A DNA stretch of 64,000 bases from Alicyclobacillus pomorum DSM 14955 (lineage in GTDB: Bacteria > Bacillota > Bacilli > Alicyclobacillales > Alicyclobacillaceae): the NCBI RefSeq assembly GCF_000472905.1, contig NZ_AXAR01000003.1, positions 168,787-232,786 on the forward strand, read 5' to 3'. Both the position numbers and the translations under genes were made by a program. This document shows, piece by piece, positions 54,717-62,574 of this stretch. Every line of letters starts with the position of its first letter. Position 1 is the first letter of the stretch. The notes beneath the pieces were generated by a model. The model saw nothing but the letters and a program-made list of their open reading frames with translations. It did not search any database and was not told the origin of the DNA.

Positions 54717-54911
54717 ATGCCAAAAGGCGTGAGGTGCGTGGTCGAAGAGTGTGTGTTCAACGAACGGCACGACTGTGTCGCCGACAACATCGAAGTCAGC
54801 TCGAATGGCAATGACATCGTAGGTACCTCCAAGGGCACCATGTGTGCCACTTTCCGTTATCGGGACTTCGATGACGGGTACACTCATTCGGAACATGGGG
54901 TTCATGCGTAA
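54717..54911 (+). CDS. DUF1540 small cysteine protein
   Basis: 64 residues with the DUF1540 Cys pattern: MPKGVRCVVEECVF, CVADNI, MCATF (four Cys). Probably binds a metal. Function unknown; such genes are often found in spore formers. ATG follows GGGAGGGATG. A terminator follows at 54953. Confidence 0.85.
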   Translation: MPKGVRCVVEECVFNERHDCVADNIEVSSNGNDIVGTSKGTMCATFRYRDFDDGYTHSEHGVHA

Positions 54912-54952
54912 CCCTGCCTCCGGGAGCGGCTTTCACAGAGAACACTCCATCG

Positions 54953-54988
54953 AAAGAGGAATGCTGCTGTTGTGCGCATTCCTCTTTT
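54953..54988 (+). terminator. Terminator before dacF
   Basis: Twelve-base perfect stem AAAGAGGAATGC / GCATTCCTCTTT with an 11-base loop, followed by T. It separates the DUF1540 gene from dacF. Confidence 0.8.
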
Positions 54989-55000
54989 GTCGTTTCTGGC

Positions 55001-55030
55001 TGATAGAAGTTGTGTAACCTGCGCACACTA
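55001..55030 (+). promoter_or_regulatory. Candidate forespore (sigma-F/sigma-G) promoter of dacF
   Basis: TGATA (55001-55005), 18-base spacer, CACACTA (55024-55030). The -10 is one mismatch from CATACTA and is identical to that of the spoVA promoter at 59750-59756; the -35 is imperfect. dacF is forespore-expressed in B. subtilis. Confidence 0.4.
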
Positions 55031-55075
55031 GCGCCGAGGACTTTATCTAGACAGAACGGAACGGAGGGAATTGGG

Positions 55076-56350
55076 ATGAGGCAACACTTGAAATGGTGGT
55101 TGACTTGTCTATCCGTGTTGTCTTGCACCACGGTCGTACCGGCAGCTGCGTCAGCAGCTGTGCAGCCGGAGGTCACAGGCGAGCAAAAGGCGCACCTCAC
55201 ATCAGACGTACCGGGTAGCAACGTTGAAATGAAGGTGCAATCTGAACCGAATGACGATGCAAATCCCTCAGACGGCCTTGCACGAGAGGCCCGCTCCGCT
55301 GTGGTGATGGACGCTGCAACGGGGAAGGTTCTATTTGAGAAAGATGCGCACCGCCGCTTGCCGATGGCGAGTATTACAAAAATTATGACGATGCTGTTGA
55401 TCATGGAGGCCGTGGACAGCGGCAATCTAAAACTGACGGACCAGGTGAAGACCAGTGAGTACGCGGCGAGCATGGGCGGCTCGCAAATTTTCCTGCAGCC
55501 TGGAGAGGTGATGTCCGTCGGGGACATGCTCAAAGGGATTGCCATGGCATCTGCCAACGACGCGTGCATTGCGATGGCGGAGCACATGAGGGGATCGGCA
55601 GAAGGATTTGTACGACAAATGAATCAGCGCGCTGCCCAGTTAGGGATGAAGGATACCCACTTTGTCAACTGCAATGGGCTGCCGGCGCCGGATCACTACA
55701 GTTCTGCACACGATATTGCCGTGATGTCGCGTGAACTGTTGAAGCACTCGAAGGTCCTGAAGTATACGTCGGCGTACAGCGACTACTTGCGGAAAGACAC
55801 CGATCATCCGTTTTGGCTGGTCAATACCAATAAACTGGTACGTTTCTACGACGGCGTGGATGGACTGAAGACGGGTTACACCCAGGAAGCGAAATACTGC
55901 CTCTCGGCGACAGCCAAGCGAGACGGATTTCGGGTTATCACAGTGGTGATGGGAGAGCCAAAGACCAGCATTCGCAACAAAGAGGTCTCGGAGCTGTTCA
56001 ACTGGAGCTTTGCGCACTACACGTCCAAAGTCCTGTACCAAGCCGGGCAAAGTGTAGATGAATTGGAGTTGCGTCACGGTCATCCTGAGATGCTGAAAGT
56101 CGTGACCGCGGACACGGTGGGAATGGTTGAAGAAAAGGGTCAGAAACATGATTACGACGTGGATGTGACGTACAAAGAGAACCTTGCCCCGCCCATCAAA
56201 TCGGGCCATCAGGTCGGGACTATGGTTGTGAAAGACAATGGGCGAGTTGTCGCGTCAGTTCCTCTGCTTGCCGGCCACGACGTCAGACGAACCGGCTTCT
56301 TTACGGGTGTGGGAAGAGCGTTACGGGACATCGTGACGTTTGGATCTTAG
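55076..56350 (+). CDS. dacF: Sporulation D-alanyl-D-alanine carboxypeptidase DacF
   Basis: 424 residues. Signal peptide about 1-26 (AASAA-like end). Serine peptidase of the S11 family: SxxK in MASITKIMT, SxN in SANDACIA, and KTG in GLKTGYTQEAKY. It trims spore cortex peptidoglycan crosslinks. A C-terminal beta-domain follows, then an end segment near a membrane. ATG 55076 after GGAGGGAATTGGG. In B. subtilis spoIIAA follows directly; here a reversed regulator gene intervenes. Confidence 0.93.
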   Translation: MRQHLKWWLTCLSVLSCTTVVPAAASAAVQPEVTGEQKAHLTSDVPGSNVEMKVQSEPNDDANPSDGLAREARSAVVMDAATGKVLFEKDAHRRLPMASITKIMTMLLIMEAVDSGNLKLTDQVKTSEYAASMGGSQIFLQPGEVMSVGDMLKGIAMASANDACIAMAEHMRGSAEGFVRQMNQRAAQLGMKDTHFVNCNGLPAPDHYSSAHDIAVMSRELLKHSKVLKYTSAYSDYLRKDTDHPFWLVNTNKLVRFYDGVDGLKTGYTQEAKYCLSATAKRDGFRVITVVMGEPKTSIRNKEVSELFNWSFAHYTSKVLYQAGQSVDELELRHGHPEMLKVVTADTVGMVEEKGQKHDYDVDVTYKENLAPPIKSGHQVGTMVVKDNGRVVASVPLLAGHDVRRTGFFTGVGRALRDIVTFGS

Positions 56351-56385
56351 TGCGTACTTTGGGGCATGCCGATATAAGATTCGCC

Positions 56386-56460
56386 GTTCTTGGTGCTGAC
56401 CACTTCCCGTATCGGACGCGGTGCGTGCGGGAAGTGGCTGACAAGAACTGTGTTTTGTTT
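56386..56460. terminator. Long bipartite hairpin between convergent dacF and the HTH-TPR gene
   Basis: Outer stem GTTCTTG (56386-56392) / CAAGAAC (56442-56448) and inner stem CCACTTCCCG (56400-56409) / CGGGAAGTGG (56428-56437), with a GCTGA/CTGA internal loop. TGTTTTGTTT follows. Its place between convergent genes suggests a bidirectional terminator. Confidence 0.65.
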
Positions 56461-56520
56461 GTCGAATTTTCTGCCATTTTGTGAAAACTACCGGAAAATT
56501 TTTATTTTGCAGGAAATATG

Positions 56521-57789
56521 TCAGTATGCGCTGAGCGCCATGTTGGCCACTCGAATGGCGTCTGCGGACGCGCTGGCCGCATCTCCTAAAGCCCACAAGG
56601 CTTGTGCGCGTACACTGTACAGTCCAGATACCAACGTCATGTCGTGGGTTTCTGCGCTACATTGTAAACCGAGGTTGGCATTCTCCAGCGCCAATTGAGG
56701 TTCGTTTTTGTGCATGTACGCGACAGCCAGTGTGTGGCGGGCAAGCAACTGTAGTTCAGGGGTATCTTTATCCAGCAGAACAGCCTCTTTTGCGTCCGCA
56801 ATGGCCTCGTCCCACTGCTCCAGTTCCAGACAGCACGCGGCCCGTTCGGACAGTGCGTTCGCGAGTCTCAGGACATCGAGTCGAATTTCACGATGTTCAA
56901 TACACCACGACAATTTCTCCTTGGCTTCGACGAATTTTCCTGCACGGCGGAGACCGATGCCGATGTTCACATGGCATTGATTGATGCCGCGCTGGTGACG
57001 GATGACGTCGTAGATGCGAATGGCCTCCTGCAGTTTGTCTTCACCAAGCTCGTATCGCCCCAGTTCAATATAGGCGGCTCCCATTCCGTGAAGAATCATG
57101 GCGTGATCCAACTGCGCTTGATACCGTTCCGCGAGAACGACTGCACGTCGGTAACTTTCCAAAGCGACTTCAAACTGCCTGAGTTGCATGTGGATACGTC
57201 CCAAATTCGCGTAGATTTTCATAGCGATAGGCATGTTGAGATCAGGGTGGCGACGAAGTAGTTCTGCAGCACGCTGCCAGTGCATCCGGGCGACGCCCCA
57301 ACGACTTTGTCGTCGTTCGAGCTGACCCAAGTGGAAGTAGGCGTGAACAGCACGCGGAACATCGTCCCGTTCCAAGGAGGCGCGGACCACTTCTTCGTAC
57401 ATGTTCGCTGCATCCCCGTACTGTTGTAGACGTTCATAGCACTGGGCCAGGTCTAAGAACAATACCTCTTCGCGGAACTGGGGTGGAACTGGGGCAGTCA
57501 GCGTTTGCAGCAATGGAAGTGCAGCTGCATAATTCTCGGCTTCCATCAACTGTTTTGCACGCCGATAAGCCTGCACGAGATCTGTTTTATGGTGGATATC
57601 ATCGGCGAAGAAACTCGGCTTCACTCCAAGTCGTGCGGCCAGTTGTTCCAGTAGTTCCTGAGAAGGTGTCGCCTTGTCTGATTCAATTTGGCTAATCATG
57701 CTCGGGGTCACAAGGCCACGCGCGAGCGCTAATTGCGTCATCTTTCGTTCCTTGCGAAGATTGCGGATTTTCTGTCCAAGTGAGTCCAT
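56521..57789 (-). CDS. XRE-type HTH regulator with TPR repeats
   Basis: 422 residues. N-terminal helix-turn-helix (about 1-60: LGQKIRNLRKERKMTQLALARGLVTPSMISQIE) followed by at least six tetratricopeptide-like helical repeats. This layout is shared by peptide-sensing regulators of the Rgg/PlcR/Rap class and by simple cytoplasmic regulators. ATG 57789 follows GAGGAGG. It is inserted on the opposite strand between dacF and spoIIAA and is divergent from the spoIIA operon, sharing its upstream region. No adjacent peptide gene was seen. Confidence 0.8.
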   Translation of the reverse strand: MDSLGQKIRNLRKERKMTQLALARGLVTPSMISQIESDKATPSQELLEQLAARLGVKPSFFADDIHHKTDLVQAYRRAKQLMEAENYAAALPLLQTLTAPVPPQFREEVLFLDLAQCYERLQQYGDAANMYEEVVRASLERDDVPRAVHAYFHLGQLERRQSRWGVARMHWQRAAELLRRHPDLNMPIAMKIYANLGRIHMQLRQFEVALESYRRAVVLAERYQAQLDHAMILHGMGAAYIELGRYELGEDKLQEAIRIYDVIRHQRGINQCHVNIGIGLRRAGKFVEAKEKLSWCIEHREIRLDVLRLANALSERAACCLELEQWDEAIADAKEAVLLDKDTPELQLLARHTLAVAYMHKNEPQLALENANLGLQCSAETHDMTLVSGLYSVRAQALWALGDAASASADAIRVANMALSAY

Positions 57790-57850
57790 CGTATTCCTCC
57801 TCACTGCCTCTTATATTTTACTACGTTTATGAGAATCATAGGTATCAAAG

Positions 57851-57919
57851 ATTGTCGAATTCCGTTGGATTGGTTCTAGTTTTGTCGACGTGCAGGAGTT
57901 TGCCGGGCGCGAGGGGAAT
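57851..57919 (+). promoter_or_regulatory. spoIIA control region: two Spo0A boxes and a sigma-H promoter
   Basis: Spo0A boxes ATTGTCGAA (57851-57859) and TTTGTCGAC (57881-57889) precede a sigma-H promoter GCAGGAGTT (57892-57900), 12-base spacer, GGGGAAT (57913-57919). All match published consensus sequences closely (0A box TTTGTCGAA; sigma-H RnAGGAwWW/RnnGAAT). It drives spoIIAA-spoIIAB-sigF. Confidence 0.75.
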
Positions 57920-57960
57920 CAAGCTCTTCGAAGGCAGGGATTCTTGGAGGGAGAGTGCGA

Positions 57961-58305
57961 GTGGCCATGGAGACACACATCGTGAACGGCGTATTGGTGG
58001 TCCGCTTGCGGGGTGAACTTGATCATCATGCAGTCGAAAACATCCGCAACGATATTGAAGACGAGCTGGCGAAAACGCATTACCGGGGTCTGGTTCTGTC
58101 CTTTCGTGGGATTGACTTCATGGATAGTTCCGGACTCGGCTTGATTCTGGGGCGCTACCGCAGCGTCACTGGGCGAAACGGGAAGATGGCGTTGTGTGAA
58201 GTCACCCCGGCACTGCGACGCATTTTTGAGTTGTCTGGCATCCTTAAGGTAGTGCCGATGCACGATACTGAAGACAGCGCCGTACGTGCGGTGAAGGAGG
58301 CCTAG
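57961..58305 (+). CDS. spoIIAA: Anti-sigma-F factor antagonist
   Basis: 114 residues. STAS domain; the phosphorylated Ser is in FMDSSGLGLILGRY. Unphosphorylated SpoIIAA frees sigma-F by binding SpoIIAB. GTG 57961 lies nine bases after GGAGGG; GTG 57955 and ATG 57967 are alternatives. First gene of a three-gene operon. Confidence 0.94.
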   Translation: MAMETHIVNGVLVVRLRGELDHHAVENIRNDIEDELAKTHYRGLVLSFRGIDFMDSSGLGLILGRYRSVTGRNGKMALCEVTPALRRIFELSGILKVVPMHDTEDSAVRAVKEA

Positions 58306-58311
58306 TCGGAG

Positions 58312-58776
58312 ATGGCTCAGGACTGGACAAACGCTGTGTTGCAAGAGAACTATATGCGGCTTCAGTTTCCGAGCCGGTCGGAAAACGAATCGCTGGCACG
58401 CGTGGCCGTGTCTGCGTTTGCGATGCAGTTGGATCCGACGGTGGAGCAGTTGACGGAACTGAAGACGGCCGTTTCAGAGGCGGTGACGAACGCCATCATT
58501 CACGGCTACGAAAACATGGAAGGCGAAGTCAGATTGTACTGTGCCATCCACGAGGGTGCGATTGAAGTGGTGGTTGAGGACGACGGAAGTGGCATTGCAG
58601 ATGTTGAGGAGGCGCGCCAGCCGCTCTATACGTCACGCCCTGAGTTGGAACGTTCAGGCATGGGCATTACCATCATGGAGAACTTCATGGACGAGGTCGT
58701 CATCGATTCGATTCCGGGCAAGGGGACCAAAGTCCGCATGAGGAAAGTGATTTGCAGGACTTCGGAATGTCAGTGA
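58312..58776 (+). CDS. spoIIAB: Anti-sigma-F factor and serine kinase
   Basis: 154 residues. GHKL ATPase fold with [11 protein letters not shown] (N box), [10 protein letters not shown] (G1 box) and [14 protein letters not shown] (G2 box). It binds sigma-F and phosphorylates SpoIIAA. ATG 58312 overlaps no upstream gene; its first 15 residues extend the usual start. Confidence 0.95.
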   Translation: MAQDWTNAVLQENYMRLQFPSRSENESLARVAVSAFAMQLDPTVEQLTELKTAVSEAVTNAIIHGYENMEGEVRLYCAIHEGAIEVVVEDDGSGIADVEEARQPLYTSRPELERSGMGITIMENFMDEVVIDSIPGKGTKVRMRKVICRTSECQ

Positions 58777-58790
58777 CGGGAGTCTAGCAC

Positions 58791-59546
58791 ATGGATTACG
58801 CAAAAGGTACAGAGGACAAGGCGCGGAAGTACACGGACGACGAAATCCGAGATATGATTGCGGCCAGTCAACGGGGCGATGCCGGAGCGCGCGAACAACT
58901 TGTGCTGACCAACCAGCGTTTGGTGTGGGCGGTTGTGCAGCGATTCCTTGGGCGCGGATACGATGCAGACGACCTCTTCCAGATTGGTTGCATCGGCTTG
59001 ATGAAAGCTATCGACAAGTTTGACCTCTCCTACGACGTGAAGTTTTCAACCTATGCTGTGCCCATGATTATTGGCGAAATTCAACGCTTTCTGCGTGACG
59101 ACAGTACGGTGAAAGTCAGTCGGAGTCTCAAAGAGACTGCCCGTCACATTCGCCACGTACGCGACGACTTAGCGAAGTCGTTAGGCCGACAGCCGCACAT
59201 TACAGAGATTGCGGAAGCCATGGGCATTGACCCAGCGGATGTCGTCTTCGCTCAAGAGGCGATGCGTGCTCCTGCCTCCATTCACGAAACCGTTTTTGAA
59301 AACGATGGGGATCCCATTTACCTGCAAGATCAGATTGCGGATCAAGACAGTGCCAGTTGGTTTGACAAGATTGCCTTGCACGAGGTGTTGAATCGACTCC
59401 CCGAACGGGAGCGGTTGATTGTCTACTTGCGCTTCTTCAAGGACAAGACTCAGTCGGACGTCGCACGGGTATTGGGCATTTCGCAGGTTCAGGTGTCCCG
59501 ACTGGAAAAGCGCATATTAAATGCCATTCGGGAAGAACTATCGTAA
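58791..59546 (+). CDS. sigF: RNA polymerase forespore sigma factor F
   Basis: 251 residues. Sigma-70 family regions 2 (YDADDLFQIGCIGLMKAIDKFD), 3 and 4 (ERERLIVYLRFFKDKTQSDVARVLGISQVQVSRLEK) are present. It starts forespore-specific transcription. Stop followed by a strong terminator. Confidence 0.97.
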   Translation: MDYAKGTEDKARKYTDDEIRDMIAASQRGDAGAREQLVLTNQRLVWAVVQRFLGRGYDADDLFQIGCIGLMKAIDKFDLSYDVKFSTYAVPMIIGEIQRFLRDDSTVKVSRSLKETARHIRHVRDDLAKSLGRQPHITEIAEAMGIDPADVVFAQEAMRAPASIHETVFENDGDPIYLQDQIADQDSASWFDKIALHEVLNRLPERERLIVYLRFFKDKTQSDVARVLGISQVQVSRLEKRILNAIREELS

Positions 59547-59621
59547 ATGTCCTACTTTTGAGCTAGTCGGTCAAGCGAATACCGCATCGAGGGCAACCAA
59601 AGCAATATCAAATGGAACCGG

Positions 59622-59668
59622 AAAAAGCTTCCTGTGACACCCTTCTGGGTATCATAGGGAGCTTTTTT
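59622..59668 (+). terminator. Terminator of the spoIIA-sigF operon
   Basis: Sixteen-base stem AAAAAGCTTCCTGTGA / TCATAGGGAGCTTTTT with two wobble pairs and an inner ACCC/GGGT, followed by TTTC. Very stable. Confidence 0.88.
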
Positions 59669-59726
59669 CATTTGTTGTGTACTCTGTAAGATTTATCATC
59701 ATGTCAAGCTGCCAGAAGGCCCCCTC

Positions 59727-59756
59727 GTGTACAACCAAGAGATCCAGGGCACACTA
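59727..59756 (+). promoter_or_regulatory. Sigma-G-like promoter of the spoVA operon
   Basis: GTGTA (59727-59731), 18-base spacer, CACACTA (59750-59756): -10 one mismatch from CATACTA. It sits 33 bases before spoVAC, which is sigma-G controlled in B. subtilis. Confidence 0.5.
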
Positions 59757-59788
59757 CATCCCGGTTGATTGCTCAAGGAGGGACCTCT

Positions 59789-60259
59789 ATGGCGACGAAA
59801 GCCAAAGCCAAGCCGCTAGACCCAAATGCCACCTATAAGCAGCTGGTAGACAAGCACCGCCCAGCGCGCCCGATGTTCAAAAACACGGTTCGAGCGTTCA
59901 TCGTGGGTGGGTGTATTTGTGTCATTGGTCAGTTGGTTCAGATGTTCTTCATACGCGTGGCCGGATTCAGTCAGACAGATGCTGCGAATCCCACCGTGGC
60001 TGTGATGATTTTGCTTTCCGTGATTCTGACCGCGTTTGGGGTTTACGACAAATTCGCACAATGGGCTGGCGCTGGGTCAGCGGTGCCGGTGACCGGTTTC
60101 GCAAACACGATGGCGGCGGCGGCCATGGAACATCGCAGCGAGGGGTGGGTTACTGGTGTAGGCGGAAATATGTTCAAACTCGCTGGACCGGTGATTGTCT
60201 ATGGCGTAGTAAGCGCCTTTTTTGTGGCTCTCGTGCGGTACATCATCTTTCATGTGTGA
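59789..60259 (+). CDS. spoVAC: Stage V sporulation protein AC
   Basis: 156 residues, three to four membrane segments. SpoVAC is a mechanosensitive-like channel for Ca-dipicolinate in the spore inner membrane. Signatures GAGSAVPVTGFANTMAAAAMEHRSEG and the N-terminal YKQLVDKHRPARP. ATG 59789 after AAGGAGGGAC. First gene of a shortened spoVA operon. Confidence 0.95.
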   Translation: MATKAKAKPLDPNATYKQLVDKHRPARPMFKNTVRAFIVGGCICVIGQLVQMFFIRVAGFSQTDAANPTVAVMILLSVILTAFGVYDKFAQWAGAGSAVPVTGFANTMAAAAMEHRSEGWVTGVGGNMFKLAGPVIVYGVVSAFFVALVRYIIFHV

Positions 60260-60272
60260 GGGGGGACCCGGT

Positions 60273-61283
60273 GTGCCCAGGGTTGGGAAGCAAACATGGG
60301 TGTTTTCAAGTGAGCCCCGCATTGTCGCGACAGGGACAGTTGCAGGTTTGGTGGAATCCGAAGGACCGTTTGGAGCGGATTTCGATGTGCGCTGCCGCGA
60401 TGAGGCGTGTAAGACAACATGGGAAAAAATGGAGCAAGATCAATTCACTCAAGCCGTTCAAGTCGTCTTGCAAAAGGGAAGTGTCACTGCGAATGACATC
60501 GACCTCGTCTTGGGTGGCGATCTCAACGCCCAATTGACGGGCTTCTACTTCTCGCACCGAGATTTCGCGATACCAGCACTTGGGCTGTTCAGTGCCTGTG
60601 CGACCTTCACTGAGGCGTTGGCTGTAGCGGGCTTGGCCATCGACAGCGGCGTAGCCCACCGCGTATTAGCCGGTACATCCAGTCACTTTTCGACGGCGGA
60701 GCGGCACTTTCGCTTTCCTACGGAGTACGGAGCACAAAAACCACCGACCGCGCAGCGCACCGTGACCGGTGCAGGTGTCGCCTTAGTGGGGGAAACCGGC
60801 GGGAACGTGGCTATCACGCATGCTACCATTGGTGAAATCAAGGACTACGGCATTACGAGCCCGTGGGAAATGGGTGCGGCGATGGCACCAGCGGCCGAAT
60901 CAACCATTGTTGCACATTTGAGTGACACGGGGCGCACGCTACGAGACTACGACTGTGTGGCGACCGGCGACCTGGGACGGATTGGTCATGCTATCCTGAA
61001 GGATTTGTTCGAACAGCGCGGTCTACCAATGGACACGGATCTGACCGACTGCGGGATGATGATCTTTCGCCCGGACCAGACTGAGGTGTTTAGCGGAGGT
61101 AGCGGTGCAGCGTGCAGTTCGCTCGTCACGTTGGCCCATTTCGTCAAAAAGTTAGAACAGGGTGAGTGGCGGCGGGTGCTCGTCGCTGCGACAGGTGCGC
61201 TGTTGTCGGCCGTCACTGCGCAACAAAAGGAGACCATCCCGGCAATTTGCCATGCCATTGTGCTTGAGCGAAAGGACGGATAA
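60273..61283 (+). CDS. spoVAD: Stage V sporulation protein AD
   Basis: 336 residues with a thiolase-like fold; binds dipicolinic acid. Signatures FSACATFTEALAVAGLAIDSG, SSHFSTAERHFRFPTEYG and ATGDLGRIGHAILKDL. GTG 60273 after GAGGGGGG gives the usual KQTWVF opening. spoVAE begins three bases after its stop. Confidence 0.95.
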   Translation: MPRVGKQTWVFSSEPRIVATGTVAGLVESEGPFGADFDVRCRDEACKTTWEKMEQDQFTQAVQVVLQKGSVTANDIDLVLGGDLNAQLTGFYFSHRDFAIPALGLFSACATFTEALAVAGLAIDSGVAHRVLAGTSSHFSTAERHFRFPTEYGAQKPPTAQRTVTGAGVALVGETGGNVAITHATIGEIKDYGITSPWEMGAAMAPAAESTIVAHLSDTGRTLRDYDCVATGDLGRIGHAILKDLFEQRGLPMDTDLTDCGMMIFRPDQTEVFSGGSGAACSSLVTLAHFVKKLEQGEWRRVLVAATGALLSAVTAQQKETIPAICHAIVLERKDG

Positions 61284-61286
61284 GAT

Positions 61287-61652
61287 ATGGCTGGGAACTG
61301 GATGATCTTTATTTGGGCTTTTTTGGTCGGCGGTGGCATTTGTGCCATCGGTCAAATCTTGCTCGACACCACGAAGTTGTCGCCAGGCCACATCATGGTC
61401 ATCCTCGTTGTGGCTGGCTCGGTACTGGATGGTTTGGGCCTATATGATCCACTTGTGAAGTTCGCGGGCGCTGGCGCGACGGTCCCTATCACCAGTTTTG
61501 GAAACTCCCTGGTGCACGGGGCGCTGGCGGAGGCAGACAAGCATGGGCTCATCGGAATCATTACGGGTATCTTCGAGGTGACGAGCGCTGGCGTTTCAGC
61601 TGCCATCTTGTTTGCGTTTCTGGCAGCAGTGATTGCGCGCCCGAAAGGGTGA
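61287..61652 (+). CDS. spoVAEB: Stage V sporulation protein AE (AEB type)
   Basis: 121 residues, three membrane segments; shares the SpoVAC-type segment [24 protein letters not shown], so it is a paralogue of SpoVAC lacking its N-terminal extension. Part of the dipicolinate channel. Ends 19 bases before the next start. Confidence 0.93.
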   Translation: MAGNWMIFIWAFLVGGGICAIGQILLDTTKLSPGHIMVILVVAGSVLDGLGLYDPLVKFAGAGATVPITSFGNSLVHGALAEADKHGLIGIITGIFEVTSAGVSAAILFAFLAAVIARPKG

Positions 61653-61671
61653 GTCAAGGCAGGGAGAGGGC

Positions 61672-62274
61672 ATGGAACGGCGGGAAGTCATCATAGTGAC
61701 GGATGGAGACCACTTTGCGAAACGCGCCTTGGAAATCGCTGCAAAGCAAATTCCTGCAAAGGTGATCTCGCAAACGGCGGGCAATCCCACCCGGCTGTCC
61801 GGGGTGGAGATTGTTCAATACATCCGCGAAGCAGATTTTGACCCAGTCATCGTGATGTTGGACGACAATGGAAACGGAAACGAGGCCAAGGGGGAACAAG
61901 CGCTTCAGGTGTTGCTCGCACACCCAGACATTACGGTCATTGGCGCGTTGGCTGTCGCGTCCAACACCTCTTGTGTCCGAGGGGTTCCGGTAGATTTCTC
62001 TATAGATTGTCATGGACAACGCGTGGAGACCGGCGTGAACAAAGACGGTGTACCCATTCGGCGTCACCTCGTCTACGGTGACACCGTCGACGCGCTCCGA
62101 AACTTAAAGGCTCCGGTCATTGTCGGCATTGGAGACATCGGAAAAATGGGCGGACGGGATGCGCCCGAGCATGCGGCACCCGTGACGACCAAAGCGCTGA
62201 AGGCGCTGATTGAAGCCTATCAGGAGTGGAAGCGGACGCGTGCGGCCCACTCCCAAGACGCGGACAGTGAATAG
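61672..62274 (+). CDS. spoVAEA: Stage V sporulation protein AE (AEA type)
   Basis: 200 residues, soluble. Family features: IIVTDGDHFAKRALEIAAKQ at the start, SQTAGNPT, MLDDNGNGNEAKGE, and GIGDIGKMGGRD. Its exact role in DPA uptake is unknown. ATG 61672 after GGGAGAGG. It is the last recognisable spoVA gene; spoVAF is not present. Confidence 0.92.
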   Translation: MERREVIIVTDGDHFAKRALEIAAKQIPAKVISQTAGNPTRLSGVEIVQYIREADFDPVIVMLDDNGNGNEAKGEQALQVLLAHPDITVIGALAVASNTSCVRGVPVDFSIDCHGQRVETGVNKDGVPIRRHLVYGDTVDALRNLKAPVIVGIGDIGKMGGRDAPEHAAPVTTKALKALIEAYQEWKRTRAAHSQDADSE

Positions 62275-62313
62275 ACTGGACTGAGAAATATTGTCCAGCG
62301 AGGTGATGAAGCG

Positions 62314-62451
62314 ATGTTGAGCGCCTTGTTATTCCTGCCGCGCCTCTTCCGTTATTTTGGGTTGTTTCAAACGTTCATCGGCGTCGTCCGACCGCTGTGG
62401 CCTCATGTAACGCGCCTGTGGCAAAGAACACCGGTCCGCGGCGCCGTCTGA
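62314..62451 (+). CDS. Small hypothetical protein, 45 residues
   Basis: ATG behind GAGGTGATGAAGCG opens a 45-residue frame: hydrophobic start (LSALLFLPRLFRYFGLFQTF) and an Arg/Trp-rich basic tail. It may be a membrane-associated peptide. It is 40 bases after spoVAEA on the same strand, so it could be the last gene of the spoVA operon. Not recognised. Confidence 0.45.
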   Translation: MLSALLFLPRLFRYFGLFQTFIGVVRPLWPHVTRLWQRTPVRGAV

Positions 62452-62514
62452 CCGTCTTTTGCGCCTTTGCCGCTGTGCAGCGACACTGAGCAAATGATGT
62501 GTCGGTCTATGAGT

Positions 62515-62543
62515 TTGAGCGTTTCATAGGCAGAAGGTATACT
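62515..62543 (+). promoter_or_regulatory. Sigma-A-like promoter of the spermidine synthase-like gene
   Basis: TTGAGC (62515-62520), 17-base spacer, TATACT (62538-62543), 32 bases before the ATG. Confidence 0.6.
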
Positions 62544-62574
62544 GACTGCATCACTGCTTAAAGGCGGTACGCCC

